Shown: positions 1-12,088 of the stretch, piece after piece
Layout of the letters: each line of letters begins with the position of its first letter
How positions within the stretch are numbered: position 1 is the first letter of the stretch
From: Rotaria sp. Silwood1
Lineage: Eukaryota; Rotifera; Eurotatoria; Philodinida; Philodinidae
NCBI GenBank assembly: GCA_905250075.1
Contig: CAJNOP010000924.1
Span: 1-64,000, forward strand
DNA length: 64,000 bases
Direction: 5' to 3'
Made by a program: the position numbers and the translations under genes
Notes under the pieces: generated by a model
Seen by the model: only the letters and a program-made list of their open reading frames with translations
Told to the model about the DNA's origin: nothing
Database searches by the model: none

Positions 1-419
1 ACCTTGGTGTAGTTACACGCATAAAATGACCGAAATGTGGAGTTGGTTTACATCAATATATGTATACGGCAGTCATCAGTTTGGTAAAACGCAGTCTTAA
101 TACTACGGCGGTAAAAATTAAATACAAAATTTAAGGTTCTCTAAAATAAGGTGCTGTACAGAACTTGGAATAGGTTCTGGAATTGGTCTCATTTTTGAAT
201 CTTTAAGACGTTCAACAGAAGAAACGGGTCCATACAGATCAATTTTAGTGCAAATACTTTTTGATAACGTTGAGAGTATTTGTCTTTATTTAATCCTCAT
301 CGGCTTCTTGATGCAATGAATTTTTTTTATCTGATTGATTTATTTAGTGAAGTGAACACAACTTGTTCTTTGCCTTACGTCATGTCATTAGACAGAACAG
401 AAAAAAAAAAGAAGGTTTT
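1..419. other. intergenic, no gene seen
   Basis: AT-rich sequence without a supportable reading frame. A few CGT/ACGG-type words near 65-115 resemble the motif of the small element at 699-907, but no terminal repeats are visible. Confidence 0.5.
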
Positions 420-580
420 TAGCAGCGAGTAGTTTCGACCCACCAAAGCTGATTCGTAATATAGCATGATCGGATAGGAGAATGAAAAGCAACAGATTCA
501 AATGAAGTAACATGATTTATTGAACAATTCTACGACCTCTGAGTTATAAGCTCAGCACGCTTTCACTGTCCCACGCTGCT
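420..580 (-). tRNA. initiator-Met-like tRNA, interrupted (pseudogene)
   Basis: Read on the minus strand, the first ~50 nt follow eukaryotic initiator tRNA-Met closely: acceptor 5' strand AGCAGCG, a D-arm ending in AAGCGTGC, an anticodon stem CTGAG/CTCAG around loop CTTATAA, then AGAGGTC. The anticodon reads TAT rather than CAT. The T-arm begins (GTAG) and is then broken by about 85-90 nt of unrelated sequence. After that TCGAAACTAC and a perfect acceptor partner CGCTGCT plus discriminator A follow. Total length is 161 nt against about 72 for the mature family. The acceptor stem still pairs over 7 bp. I infer a tRNA copy or tRNA-derived repeat with an insertion in the T-arm, probably not functional. 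Confidence 0.6.
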
Positions 581-698
581 GTGTGATCATCATATTCTCA
601 ATTAATTTAGTCTTCTCATTAACAAAATATTGCTTGCTTTTATTGTATTCTTTTCGGATTGTGTTATAAAAGACAAGGTTTTTGTGAAAGGAACAATG

Positions 699-907
699 CC
701 CAGGTCATTCACGTCCGGCCGTAAACGGCCATATACCAATCATTTACGACGAAAAACGACAGCTGTTTATAGTGACCGTTTACGGCAGTCATATACGACG
801 TTTTACGGTATATTACGCTCATCGTAAACAATGATCGTAAACGCCAGCTGTAAACGGTGTGATCTACGCTCATCGTTTTTTATCGTATGTGTCCGTAAAC
901 AGTCGTT
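699..907. mobile_element. small non-coding element rich in CGTAAACGG motifs
   Basis: The block opens with CCCAGGTC, the same terminus as the element at 61079-61349, and is packed with CGTAAACGG/CCGTTTACG-like words in both orientations. It codes for nothing convincing. The matching right terminus is not visible, so it may be truncated. A 7-bp direct repeat AACAATG lies immediately outside both apparent edges (692-698 and 908-914). Confidence 0.5.
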
Positions 908-914
908 AACAATG

Positions 915-1503
915 ACGAACTATACTTTCATTAAATACAGTGGCGAAATCAAAACTTCGCTACTAGAAGAGCTGAGCTTCCTAGCACTTTTTTCAAATCT
1001 GTCAAAAATAATACAAATTTTCATAAAAGCTTCTGAGATCGACACCATCCTTTGCTTTGTAAAATTCTCTTCACATATACATTCTTTCAATTTTTTATGA
1101 ATAAATCAACAAATAACAAATTGGTAATTTCAAAGTTTGTTTGAAAAAATTTTCCATCCACATGAAGATTATTCTACTGTTTTGTATTAAGTGTGGAAAA
1201 TGACGAATGTAGTAACAAAATGCTGGATCTTGTTCTGCTGAGTCTTCCAATCGAGGCGGATTCGGGTAAGATTCGAACTGAGATGTTCTATTAGTGTTAT
1301 CTCTTGAATAAACTGGTAAAAGAGGCTGTAAAAGTGGATTTTGGTTTGTGCAACGCACATCAGCTGAACATGATTTTGCTGAAGATCTTATTGAAGAAAT
1401 GGCCCTATTTGAAGATGAATTTATAGGATGAACTGGACATACATGAACTGAACTATAATCGAATAGAAACAAGGAATCCAAGTCGTTCCATGCAACACAC
1501 ATG
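915..1503. other. no gene supported
   Basis: A 135-codon minus-strand frame (1095-1502) lies here but shows no recognisable domain, splice logic or compositional shift. I treat it as chance. Confidence 0.4.
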
Positions 1504-1746
1504 TAAAAAAAATTTTGACGAAAAATCAGATTAAAATTGATTATTTGATCAAAAATCGAATTTTAATCGATTATAATGGCATTATTTTTATTTGATTTTA
1601 ATATGATTTCTCAACCTTAACGATAGATTTCATTTGATTTTAATTATTTTTAATCTATTTTAATCGATTGTTCAAATTGAATCGATGAATATTCGATTTT
1701 GAATCAAATAATCGATTTTAATCTGATTTTCCGTCAAAATTTTTTA
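1504..1746. mobile_element. AT-rich palindromic MITE
   Basis: About 240 bp whose ends are inverted copies: AAATTTTGACGAAAAATCAG on the left matches the reverse complement of the right end, and the similarity continues inward through ATTAAAAT-GATTATTTGAT. The interior is almost pure A/T with ATCGATT words. No target duplication is clear and there is no coding potential. Confidence 0.6.
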
Positions 1747-2473
1747 TATTGGTAGAAGAAGCAGCTAATAATGAAGATAGTCAGAATAACTGATTTGAGA
1801 TCATGTTTATGTGACTATTTTGTCCACGAGATTTCTTTCTAGGTACGATAAAATTGTCAATAAAGGCATTCCATTTACGCAACTTCGTTTTATTCATATC
1901 GTTTTAAACTCTTGGCTAAATTATTGTTTGTTTAAGTTAACACACTATGTCTCATAAGATTTGAATCTGTTTTTATTGTCTTTAACATTCTTTTGTTAGT
2001 CTATCACGCATAAATATTAGAATTAGGACGCTAAACTTTTGTCTCCGTTAAAAAATAACGTTGTACAAGAACAAAATACCAATCAGAAAATTTTAATAAA
2101 AAAAGTGCTAAATATTTAAGAGAGCATCCATGAGAGGACCGAGGATCGCTCCAGTATATGAGGCACTGGTCAAAATTTAATTTTTCGATTTTTTATGGGC
2201 ATTCGAAAGACCGTCACCTAAAACCACCAAACCCAAATTTTTAGCTCATTTGGATGTACTATAGTAAAGTTAGCCTGGATCGACTTTCTAGCGCTACCAG
2301 CCGATTGTCAAAAATATAATCAAAATTTTTTCAGAGATATTTACTGAGATTATACTTTAACAAGTCAAGAAATTTTTTCATACCATATATCAAAAGATAG
2401 AGCATGAAAAACTGAAAAAAATGAGCTATTTAGAAAATTGTATATCATCTATTTACTGGGCTAACATAAGTGG
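1747..2473. other. intergenic, no gene seen
   Basis: AT-rich with no supportable frame. Confidence 0.4.
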
Positions 2474-2521
2474 AGGGTATGGGTGTGAGTGACGAGAAGA
2501 CCGACACCCACACCCACACCC
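2474..2521. repeat. telomere-like hairpin, G-rich then C-rich
   Basis: Left half GGGTATGGGTGTGAGTG, a short spacer containing GAGAAGACC, right half ACACCCACACCCACACCC. The two halves are inverted copies of a TGTGGG-type tract, so the strand can fold back. Confidence 0.8.
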
Positions 2522-5002
2522 AAATTTTTCAGTTTACATATGATGTACTAAAATATTAAGGTTTAAGGATATATGTGAGTTCCACATTTCAGCTCCAAAG
2601 GAGCTGCCCTAACAAGCTTTTTTTTTCAACATTCGAGATAATGAAAATGAGAATAGCAAGAGAAGTTAGGCGTCACTTTGTTTGAACAATCGATCTTATA
2701 TATAGCAGCTGATGGTAGATAATGAATTATTGAGATAATTAATCGATCAATAAATAGCGAGTTCGAAAAATCTGTCAATACAGTTTGAGGGAGTTCCTGT
2801 CGTAATGAATTTTAGAATGGCTGCTTTTTATGTTGCATCTAAATTAGATCATTTGATTGATAAAAATATTCCTTTGTCGATTCAAAAATGACTTAGACAC
2901 ATTTTCAATTGTCGTAGAAGTTAAACTGTACAAGACAAGAGCGATTATTCGTATTCGATTCGAAACTCGTTTTCTTGATTCTCTCGATTGGTGCTTCGCA
3001 TTACATTTCGTATTCGAGTCAAAACTCGAATACCATCTAGTTTGCTAATGCAGTCAGTCTTTTGTCTCATATTTCTCTGAGTTAAATGAATAAGTCTTCA
3101 AGATTTTTCAATCTTTTAGTTAGATTTTATGCTGACCAGTAATAATTAACGCATACTTAGATATCTACCGTAAATTCTAGGAGTCCACTTCAAAACAAAG
3201 AAATCTATTGCATACTTTGTTTCCAAGGATGAGATATATTTTATGTCTATTTTAATCAATTTCCACTTCTTGACTAGTAACTTATATCGATGGTTGATAG
3301 AAGTGAAATATATGTATCTCTTCTACAAAGAGAAGAAGGCAAAAAATTAGTTGAGCAGTTAGAAACTTTAGTTTATAGCTTATCATCCATTCACTGATGA
3401 AATATTACACAAGATGTTGCTCCTTTTTTTTAAGCGACAATTGCAGTCAACAAATGACATTTCAACGTACATGAGAATATATATTCATGCGTTGTACGTG
3501 CGATATGACTATAAGATCTAACTGACAATGCTGTTTGAATTAAATGGAAACAAGTACGCGCATCGTTTATTTAGATCAGAATATACTATTCTTTATGATA
3601 TGAGAGTATTTTCCAGAGTTTTTGACGTATTCTGATTTTTTAATTCTGAAAGTGGCCCTGTTATTTCGTTTAATCATCAAAAGATGTCAAGTTTAGTATA
3701 CATGAGAATTTCGATGAAATCAAATATATAATGTAAAATAATCTTTTCATGACGCATTTTGAGTATTATCTTCTCTATGATTATCTCACCAAAGGATAGA
3801 GAACATAAATAGTTTAAAGTAGTTCATTGACAAAAATTTCACTGATAAAAAATTGATTCAAATTATCAATGACAACACGCTTTTGATCAAGTCATGATGG
3901 AATTAGACAATCAAAACATATTATGAAAATAGTCAAAAAAACTAATTTTTTATATTGTACATTGAATTTCATTTAATGTTTACAAGCCATAGAAAATAAT
4001 AAAAATGACTCTAATAGATGATTGAACAGGATTTTCATCCTATCATCAGAAGGATCAATGTTGAAGAACAAGAAAATATTGAGAATAGTATGTATCATTC
4101 TGCACAACACTCGTTATTTTTACGTCTAAGGAAAATTCAAAAATTCTTAGTTGAGTTTTCCGAGAGTATACTCTAGATTAAGGTATAATTATTTACATAA
4201 AACAGTTCAAATAGTCCAAGAGATGGCTAGATGAATGTTGAAACGGTGAAATTCTATTGAAATGACGCGAAAAGTAATAAAGATAATGATGAAAAATTAT
4301 TAGAAACAATGAATTTTATGTTAGACATTAAAATGTTATATTTTAAGCCACTCTAGTTTTATCCAAAGTAATTATTTTTGTGACAATTTTTTACCATTAT
4401 CTTTGTTCTAATTCGTGCCATCTTTTCTTGTATCATTTCGCTTTCTTTCTGTATTGTACAGACGGCCAGAAAAGACTCTAATCTGAATGTGCCAATAGAA
4501 AGGTCACGACCTATCTTCATCTTCTATCAGTTCAATGATGTGAGAGCATTCAGACACTATGTGACTACATACTCTGACCTTATGACCGATAGTAGGATGC
4601 CTGCTTACTATGTTTTCTATTCATTCTTTCCTTTCTTCTCATTGTTCTTTCTCCTTCTTCGTTGCTTCTCTCGTGTATATAAGCTTGAGTAGACACAACT
4701 AACGTGATGAAGTGGTGTACCGAACATTTATACTGAGAGTAACGATTGGAAAAGCTTTCTGTATGTCTGTTTTGAGAAATGTAAGGTTTTTTGGTCGAAG
4801 AAACACTTAGGAAAAAGTCATAGTATTCTGTGAATCGATCAGATGACTCATAGTTTTCGTTTGAATTGTTCGACCTAATAGTTGGTCGCGATTGATTTTC
4901 ATGGTATCTTCACATTGATTAACATTTCTCTCACAAATTCACTTACTCTTTTTTAAAATAAAAATGAATACAATGTGTTAGCAATTCTTATGAAAATTTC
5001 AG
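2522..5002. other. 2.5-kb non-coding stretch
   Basis: AT-rich with only short chance frames (for example 2857-3048 and 4489-4692). No repeats or RNA genes recognised. A pyrimidine-rich tract followed by AG directly precedes the next start codon. Confidence 0.4.
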
Positions 5003-7763
5003 ATGAATGATACGACTGTTTCAACGCTTGAATCTCTTCCAAACGAGGTATTATTAAAAATCTTACAGTTACCAAATTCGCATGATCTACTTTCAATCTG
5101 GTACAATTTAAACACGCGTTTTAACAATTTAATCCGACAGTTATATTCGTGGAATTTATCTAATATACCATACTCGCACTTTCTAATATGTTCTTCTCTA
5201 TTAACTAATCATCAAGATCAAGTTTTATCATTGAAATTATCTAACATTGAAACAATAAAACAAATTTCTTTATTCTTTCGCATGTTGCCATTTCATAACT
5301 TTCATAACTTACGATCGTTGTCAATCATTCAAGTCACACAAGATGAACTAAATGATCTGATCTTAAAAATACCAACATTGAATCATCTATCATATTTATT
5401 TATTGTCTGTGATAACGGATTTTATCCGAATATGTTATTGAATGATATTATCTCTTCATCATTATGTTCACTAACCTTCAATTGTTTTTATAGTATTCGA
5501 TATAATTGGTCAAGCATCGGTCATTTATGTCCTAATTTAAAGTATTTGAATATTAATACCAATATTGATTTTGAACAATATGTTCAATTGTATTCTTCTT
5601 CACTTTCCAATAATTTTAAGAAATTATCAATTCTTTTGCATGAAAATAGATATCATCCAGAAATCACAGCGTATGTTGATCTTTCAATGTTAGAAATGAA
5701 TACAAACGTCGACGAATTATCTATTTGTTTGGACTGTGACATTTCATTTAGTAATTTTAAGATTATAATACAGAAATTCACACGCTTAACTAAATTATCG
5801 GTGGAAATGATGGGATATAGAACTATGAGCGATGATAGCGATTTTTTAAATGGCTTTCAATGGGAACAACTCATTTCAACATATTTACCGAATTTATATG
5901 AACTGAAATTTCGTATTGCACCATGGAAGACGAGATTGAATAATCAATTAATAGATTCATTTAAAACAGATTTTTGGATTCAACATAAATGGTAAGCATC
6001 TATTAGGTACTTTATCCTTCGAAATTTTTTATTCTAAACACTCACGAATATACCAGCTAAAAACTCCATCATTACAGACAAATACGAACATATTAGATAT
6101 GCGTTGTTCAGAGTTCGAGAGAGAAAAGATGATATGAGGAAGATATCATATCAAAAAGAAAGAGAGTACATCAAATATCGAGGCTTATGTTGTATCAGAG
6201 AATAAATGAGTAGGTGGAACGCAGTACAGCAAATGATCACAAGCACAAATAGAAGAAGAAGAAGGATCAAGAGCTAAAGATACAAGGAAAAGACGGATAA
6301 CTAATCGAAAAAATTACAATCGTAGAGGAAACTAGAATATCGAGGAATCCTGATCATAAACACTAATTCAAATATTATTTCTTTTTGCAATGATTGAGAT
6401 AGAAGAACAATACTACAGGCTTTAAAAATGTCATACTATTTTTAACGTAAATCGATCATTTTCTGACATTTCTATGATCGTAGCTGTTAAGGAAAACTGA
6501 AGAATTCAATAAAAACTACCGATAATTCATAAAAAATGAAGAAAACTTCAAGCGATCTTTTTCTCTGATAGATAGAATTTCTCCGAGTTTTCAGCCTGAT
6601 GGAAAAAATGCTGAAGTTTTATTAAACCCACTCAAAATACTATAAGCAATGTCTATCGTAGTTTTGTTATTTAATAATAAACTCGCTAACGTATTGATAT
6701 TTACGACAAGCCTTCTATTTCATTGTACATGATCTTCGCGAAGGTCTCAATGAAGATCAATGAATATATATATGGAAAGAATGATTTGTAGCTTAGAAAA
6801 AAAACTACGAAAAATCGGTATTTCCTGACGGTGAAGCACGGGACATGATATTTTAACTTTTTAATTACAAATTTGATGATTATTTAGGTTTGTTGATTTT
6901 GATGATGGCATACTTTATACAACACCATACATCGTAAGAGAACTAACGTTATATTCACATCAAAAGTTATTATCTTGGTTTTCTGGAGCATTCGATAGAT
7001 ACAATCATGTAGAAACATTAACGCTGGATTTTTATACTAATTTTCAAGGGTTTAATAGAGCTTTATCATCGTTTGTATTTCCGAATGTTTGTCATTTATC
7101 ATTATCATTTCCAAACGATGACTATGACAGCGACAGTGACGGTAATTGTACGATTACTCGTAACCGTCTGAGTCCAGCCGAATATCATTCAATTTGGATA
7201 TTTTTGAACAAAATTTTGCCATTATCAAAACTAAAAACATTGACTATGTTCAACTTACTGCCAGAAAATTATTTGATCCAATTACTTAGTAAAACGACGA
7301 ATTTAACAAAATTGAACATTGACTATTGGCAAGGTGAGGTATCAAATTTAACTTCTCTATGTAAAGTACCAATAATAAAACTCTCAACTATCTTTCAGGT
7401 TTACTCAAACATGATCTTGTCGAGTTTATGGTTGAAAATATAGAACTATTCAAAAATATCCAATATCTCACTATAACTCAAATAATGAATCCTAAAATAA
7501 ATATTCAAAATGTCGAAAAATTTATTCATATATTTGATAATAATCGGCTTCTTAAAGTATTACATATTGAAGTGAATGACACATATCCTTTTCCAGTGTT
7601 ACGATTACTATTACATGAAATGAAATCATTGCGATTTATTAGTATTAAATCAGATACATTTAAATATGAAGTTGAAGAAATATTGGCATTATTAAAAGAA
7701 GTATTAAACGGAATTGAATATCAAGTAAACATAAAACGGGATATATTATCAATTTGGTTTTAG
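5003..7763 (+). CDS. F-box protein with degenerate LRR-like C-terminal region
   Basis: Three exons join into one open frame: 5003-5991, 6888-7333 and 7399-7763 (1800 nt, 599 residues plus stop). Splice phases 2 and 1 close exactly. Residues ~9-50 form an F-box (SLPNEVLLKILQ, then an LxxxW-type helix), which normally binds SKP1 in an SCF ubiquitin ligase. The rest is rich in LxxLxL segments, typical of the large bdelloid F-box-like families. The residues F-W-I-Q-H-K-W then F-V-D mark a segment also found in the gene at 46179-48036. The first intron (896 nt) sits inside this segment and is much longer than the second (65 nt). The AG just before the ATG could be a splice acceptor, including for the trans-spliced leader known in bdelloids (inference). 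Substrate unknown; no membrane segment seen. Confidence 0.85.
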
Positions 7764-8456
7764 TTTATGAACGTGAAGGCGGAATGTGTCTATAGATAAA
7801 GAGACAACCTACATTGACATCCTTACTTCTCTATGTAAATTTATTGTATATGTATTTTTGTTGATAAATTAGAATTCATTGATTTTTCATGTAAAAATCT
7901 TTGTAAAATATATTGAATTTTATTTCGAAATAAAATAAAATAGATTAAAAATAATGACATATTTATATTGTGTGAAAAAAAGCTAATGATTACAAGTACG
8001 TTCCATACCAACCAAAACAGAGATTAACAAAAAAAAATAATTATCTATGTTATTATACTTTTGTTTCTCTATATAAATGAATTTCAATGAAAAATAATAT
8101 AGATTGATCTCAATGAATGTCATTCGTAGTCTTTCTCCTATCCAAAAGATATTTGTATCTAATTTGATTGAAATATTTTCGTCTTTAAGTTACATTTCAT
8201 ATAATTAAATGAATATTTTTGACTTAAATATTATTACATAACAATGAACTCGTTTAACATTTGAATGATATTGCTGTTAAGGTGATTCATTATGAGAAAA
8301 ATTTTAATAAAAACGAAAATTTATTTTTTTATTATTGTAAAGTAGGATATAATCTGTGAATAGATATATTGCTAAGATGGTGTTTTAGAAGATTTTTGTA
8401 TGTATATTAAATGCAATAATAATTATATCGATAATCTCATTGTTTTTCTGCACTTA
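7764..8456. other. 3' flank and AT-rich spacer
   Basis: Holds several AATAAA-like words (about 7920-7940) that could serve the F-box gene as polyadenylation signals. No other feature seen. Confidence 0.4.
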
Positions 8457-9699
8457 CAAGGGAACATTCCCAACTGTCACATCCCTTTTGAGTCGAGTGT
8501 ATGCGCATCATGTAGGTCCTATGATCTATGAATACTCTGAAAAAAGTTCATGCCGCTAGCTTATTGCTGTCGAAATATTGCATTTTTACTGTATGTATAA
8601 GCAAAAAGCCGTGGTCCCCCTCAGGAACACTAGGAAAACTAACGAGGGAACCTTTTCAACTGTCCAATCGCTGTTGAGTTCGAACTCAGGGTGAAAGATA
8701 GACCCCAGTGAGATATGAAAAGCCCTAAAAGGATAAGTGCCCATAGGCCTTCTGTCCAGAGTTATAGGCATTTTACTGGATTTTTAGCCTATGGCACAGT
8801 ATATACCAAAAAATCGAATGACAATATTTCGAGCTGAGATTTTGTCCAAAGATAGGTCTATGTACCAATAGAATGCTCTGAAAATTTCAGCTCAAAAGAA
8901 TGTTTCAATCTCTGGATATTAAACTCCCAAAAACCGCGCATATCCCGCGAATGATGCTAGAATTTTTTGGCTTTTGGGTGTTCAATATCTCGAGATTGAA
9001 ACATTCTTTTGAGCTGAAATTTTCAGGGCATTCTATTGGTACATAGACCTATCTTTGGACAAAATCTCAGCTCGAAATATTGTCATTCGATTTTTTGGTA
9101 TATACTGTGCCATAGGCTAAAAATCCAGTAAAATGCCTATAACTCTGGACAGAAGGCCTATGGGCATTTATCCTTTTGGGGCTTTTCATACCTCACTGGG
9201 GTCTATCTTTCACCCTGAGTTCGAACTCAAAAGCGATTGGACAGTTGAAAAGGTTCCCTCGTAAGTTTCGAATTTCAGCTTGAAACTTTGTACAGGGACA
9301 GATCTCAATGAGAATAGTTTATTGTGAAAGTTTCAGATCTTTTGATTGCTTCTAGTCTAAAATAAGAACATCAGAATCTGCTGGTGTGTATAAGCTTTTT
9401 GCCATAGTTGTATCTTAGGATAGGAACAACGAAAAGATCTGAAACTTTCACAATAAACTATTCTCACTAAGGCCTATCTCTACGCAAAGTTTCAAATCGA
9501 AATTCGAAACTTAATTTTTCTAATGTTTCTGAGAGGAGCCACGGCTCTTTTGTCTTAAACATACAGTAAAAATGTAATATCTAGGCAGTAATAAGCTAGC
9601 GACACAAACTTTTTTCAGAGTATTCATAGATCATTAGGATCTACAGGATGCGCATACGCTGGACTCAAAAGCAATGTGACAGTTGGGAATGTTCCCTCG
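8457..9699. mobile_element. palindromic MITE (outer), carrying a second MITE
   Basis: The ends are inverted copies: left CAAGGGAACATTCCCAACTG, right its reverse complement with CGAGGG. The inverted arms continue inward over more than 180 bp (8457-8640 against 9518-9699), including the words around ACTGTATG and AGCCGTGG. Flanks are TTA on the left and TAA on the right. Without the inner insertion the element is about 620 bp and almost wholly fold-back. The GGGAAC ends and a 3-bp TWA-type target fit PIF/Harbinger-like MITEs, but no transposase is present to confirm this. Confidence 0.8.
8643..9261. mobile_element. palindromic MITE (inner), nested in the outer one
   Basis: 619 bp of near-complete palindrome with ends CGAGGGAACCTTTTCAACTG and its reverse complement. 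The loop lies near 8930-8970. TAA flanks both sides (8640-8642 and 9262-9264). Removing the element and one TAA restores the outer element's left arm, which then matches the outer right arm, so the insertion order and the 3-bp target duplication are directly readable. The termini are related to the outer copy, so both belong to one family. Confidence 0.85.
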
Positions 9700-9701
9700 T
9701 A

Positions 9702-10204
9702 ATTTTATTCTATAAATATTTTTATTTCGCTCAGAGAACAACCAAACTAACTTGATAAATTTTGATTGGAGTTGGTAAAAATTGAAACTTTGTATACTTC
9801 TGTTTTCAGTTGACTTTGACTTTATGTCAATTTCAAAATAAGTACATGTACCTCGTCGAACTAAAATGTTGAAAAAAGCCAAATATTTGTTTCCTTAATG
9901 ATATTATGAACTACTTTTAGGCGCTTCACAAAAGATATATTTTAAGAAAAATGAAAGTATTATGTCCAACATCTTAAAAACCAAAAAATAAAATGTTTGA
10001 TACCTGTAAATCTCAGGTTAGAATGGTAGGATAGGAAAGTTTCAAAAAAACAGAATTGGAATTGTATTTTGGTACTCAAAAATGTTCACAAATGAATCAC
10101 AGTTCACTGAAGAAAAAGTAGCTAACAGGTACAATCGACTGATTTCATTCACTGAGGCTATATGGTGAACACTGAAGAATAAAAATTTACTTTTTTGTCA
10201 CAAA
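9702..10204. other. intergenic, no gene seen
   Basis: AT-rich; the 82-codon minus frame at 9634-9882 overlaps the MITE end and is not supported. Confidence 0.4.
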
Positions 10205-11048
10205 GGAAAATCTTTAACGTTTCGATCATAACCAATGTAAAGTGGATACAGAATGATATCACCGTAGCTGGAGACAATGGACAGGCAACGGAGTCAATCA
10301 ATTCAGTTATCCATGCAGTTTATATATTGATGATGATCAGACTGTTCATATTGTTGAGTATTCAAATGATCGTATTGTAGAATGAAAGAATGATGCAACA
10401 AGTGTTTCAAATTAGTGATGTGGGGAACCAATGAATCAAGCAATGGGCTCGTCGAAATAGTACAAGTGGACAAACAATCATTTCAGGTGTTAACTGCTAT
10501 GGATTGACAATAGATAATAATGGATATCTCTATGTTTCTGGCTACAATAAATATGAAGTGAGAAGATGGAAAATGGGAGATACTCATGGAACAGTGATAG
10601 CAGGTGGTAATGGACAAGGTAATCGTCTCGATCAGCTGAATGGCTCCTACAACATCTTTGTCGATAAGAAATATTCAGTATATATGTATCTGATGGAAAC
10701 AATCATCGTATAATGAAGTAAATACAAGATGCAAAAGAAGGCATCGTTGTTGTTGGTGATCAAGGTCCAGGGAATAGTCTAACACAACTGAGCACTCCTA
10801 TTGCAGTAGTTGTCGATCATTTACGTGCTGTCTATGTAGCAGATTATGGCAATCATCAAGTAATACATTGGTCGATAGAAGCTACACAAATTAGTGTTGT
10901 TGCTGGTGAAAATGGATCGGGAGCAGGAGCAAATCAGCTCTATTTTCCTTGGAGTTTATCATTTGATCGGCAAAACAATCTCTATGTCGTCGACTATTAC
11001 AATCATTGAGTCCAAAAATTCAGTATTGATCTAAGTTCGTGTTCATAA
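10205..11048 (+). pseudogene. broken NHL-repeat protein gene
   Basis: Translated in pieces this gives a run of NHL beta-propeller repeats, the family that forms six-bladed ligand- or RNA-binding propellers. Recognisable blades include D-N-N-G-Y-L-Y-V-S (about 10515), V-F/I-V-D then S-V-Y-V-S-D-G-N-N-H-R (about 10660), A-V-Y-V-A-D-Y-G-N-H-Q (about 10830) and L-Y-V-V-D-Y-Y-N-H (about 10980). The frame is broken repeatedly: frame shifts near 10300 and 10685, stops near 10380, 10430, 10720 and 11007, and one blade partly missing near 10410. The natural end is TAA at 11046-11048, and an AATAAA follows at about 11064. The amino end is not recognisable. A decayed member of a family that is abundant in bdelloids. 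Confidence 0.8.
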
Positions 11049-11178
11049 CTATCGAAAATCAATCTTAATAAAATGTCACTTTCTTTTTTTGCATTGTTTG
11101 TTTATGAATTAATAAATGCAATAATAATTTCTTCTTACATCATCAAGATCAATCAAAGAATAAATAATTTTGTTATCA
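11049..11178. other. 3' flank of NHL pseudogene
   Basis: Contains an AATAAA-type signal; otherwise featureless. Confidence 0.4.
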
Positions 11179-11216
11179 GGGTGTGTGTGAGTACAGAAAA
11201 TACACACACCCACATC
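11179..11216. repeat. telomere-like hairpin, G-rich then C-rich
   Basis: GGGTGTGTGTGAGTAC, spacer AGAAAAT, then ACACACACCCACATCC: a short, less regular copy of the fold-back TGTGGG-type tract. Confidence 0.65.
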
Positions 11217-11588
11217 CTTTTGGCAACATCGGCTATTTCTGTCATTATAGATTGGAATGTAACTAAGACACAGGTGTATAGTTGGGTAACACGTCGAGAT
11301 CGCTGGATTCGTCAGACACTATATCATTTTAACACTCATTTAGACCACGTGGATGTGACGACTTGTAGGGAAAGTGTGCGTCTGCTTGTGCACCACATAG
11401 TGGGTACCACCGATTTCATCAAATCAGTGATACTTACACATGACTTTGATACAGAACCTGATTTAGATCTCTGTCGAAATATTATCATGAATAGGTCTCT
11501 TAAAGATTCTAAAAATTTGACAGAAACATCTCACTATGGTCCGAATGGTACTTGGACTATTTTCTTCGTAGCCGCGCCTTTATTGTGA
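11217..11588 (+). other. open stretch of unknown status
   Basis: The last ~120 codons of a 171-codon frame that starts at 11073 and reads through the hairpin at 11179-11216. Composition here is less AT-rich than the surroundings, with no recognisable domain. It is too long to dismiss outright, but nothing marks it as a gene. Confidence 0.25.
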
Positions 11589-12088
11589 TTGACGTCACCT
11601 AAGTTTAACACATTTGAGGCGTCATCGTTGATCTGTATTGAGTGCTTGTGTATAGATATGTGAGTGTCAGTAAGAGTAACGAGAGTTGGTGGTAGCATTG
11701 GGCCATCTCGTCACATTTACACCCACTCACATCTTTTCATAATCGGTTTTTTTTTCACATACATTTAAATGCTCCGAAAATACTACTTCTGAGTATTTGC
11801 ACTCATTTTTCAAAAATCTTATCTGCTTATTTTCCTTTTTTTATTGGGTCTTTAAGTACGGCAATGTTACTAAGAATATCTTTTTTTTTTACATTCTCTT
11901 CTGCAAAAAGAAAAAGCGCCAATATTTTTCACTGAATCTGTGTCAACAGAAGATACGAGCACAATTACTCATAACAAACAAAGTGAAATGACGTTATAAA
12001 AAGAGAATTTAAAAAGCTTTAAGTCATGTTCTGAGTTTTTCATGTATGAAAAATTGCTTTCTTTTAATATTGCATATCAATAGACAAC
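11589..12088. other. spacer with a degenerate hairpin
   Basis: Between about 11657 and 11733 ATGTGAGTG is mirrored by CACTCACAT, with a looser resemblance to the telomere-like hairpins elsewhere in the window. The rest is AT-rich. Confidence 0.4.

Noticed and set aside
8586-8771. 61-codon minus frame
   Set aside because: Lies wholly inside the palindromic MITE arm; its mirror image is in the other arm.
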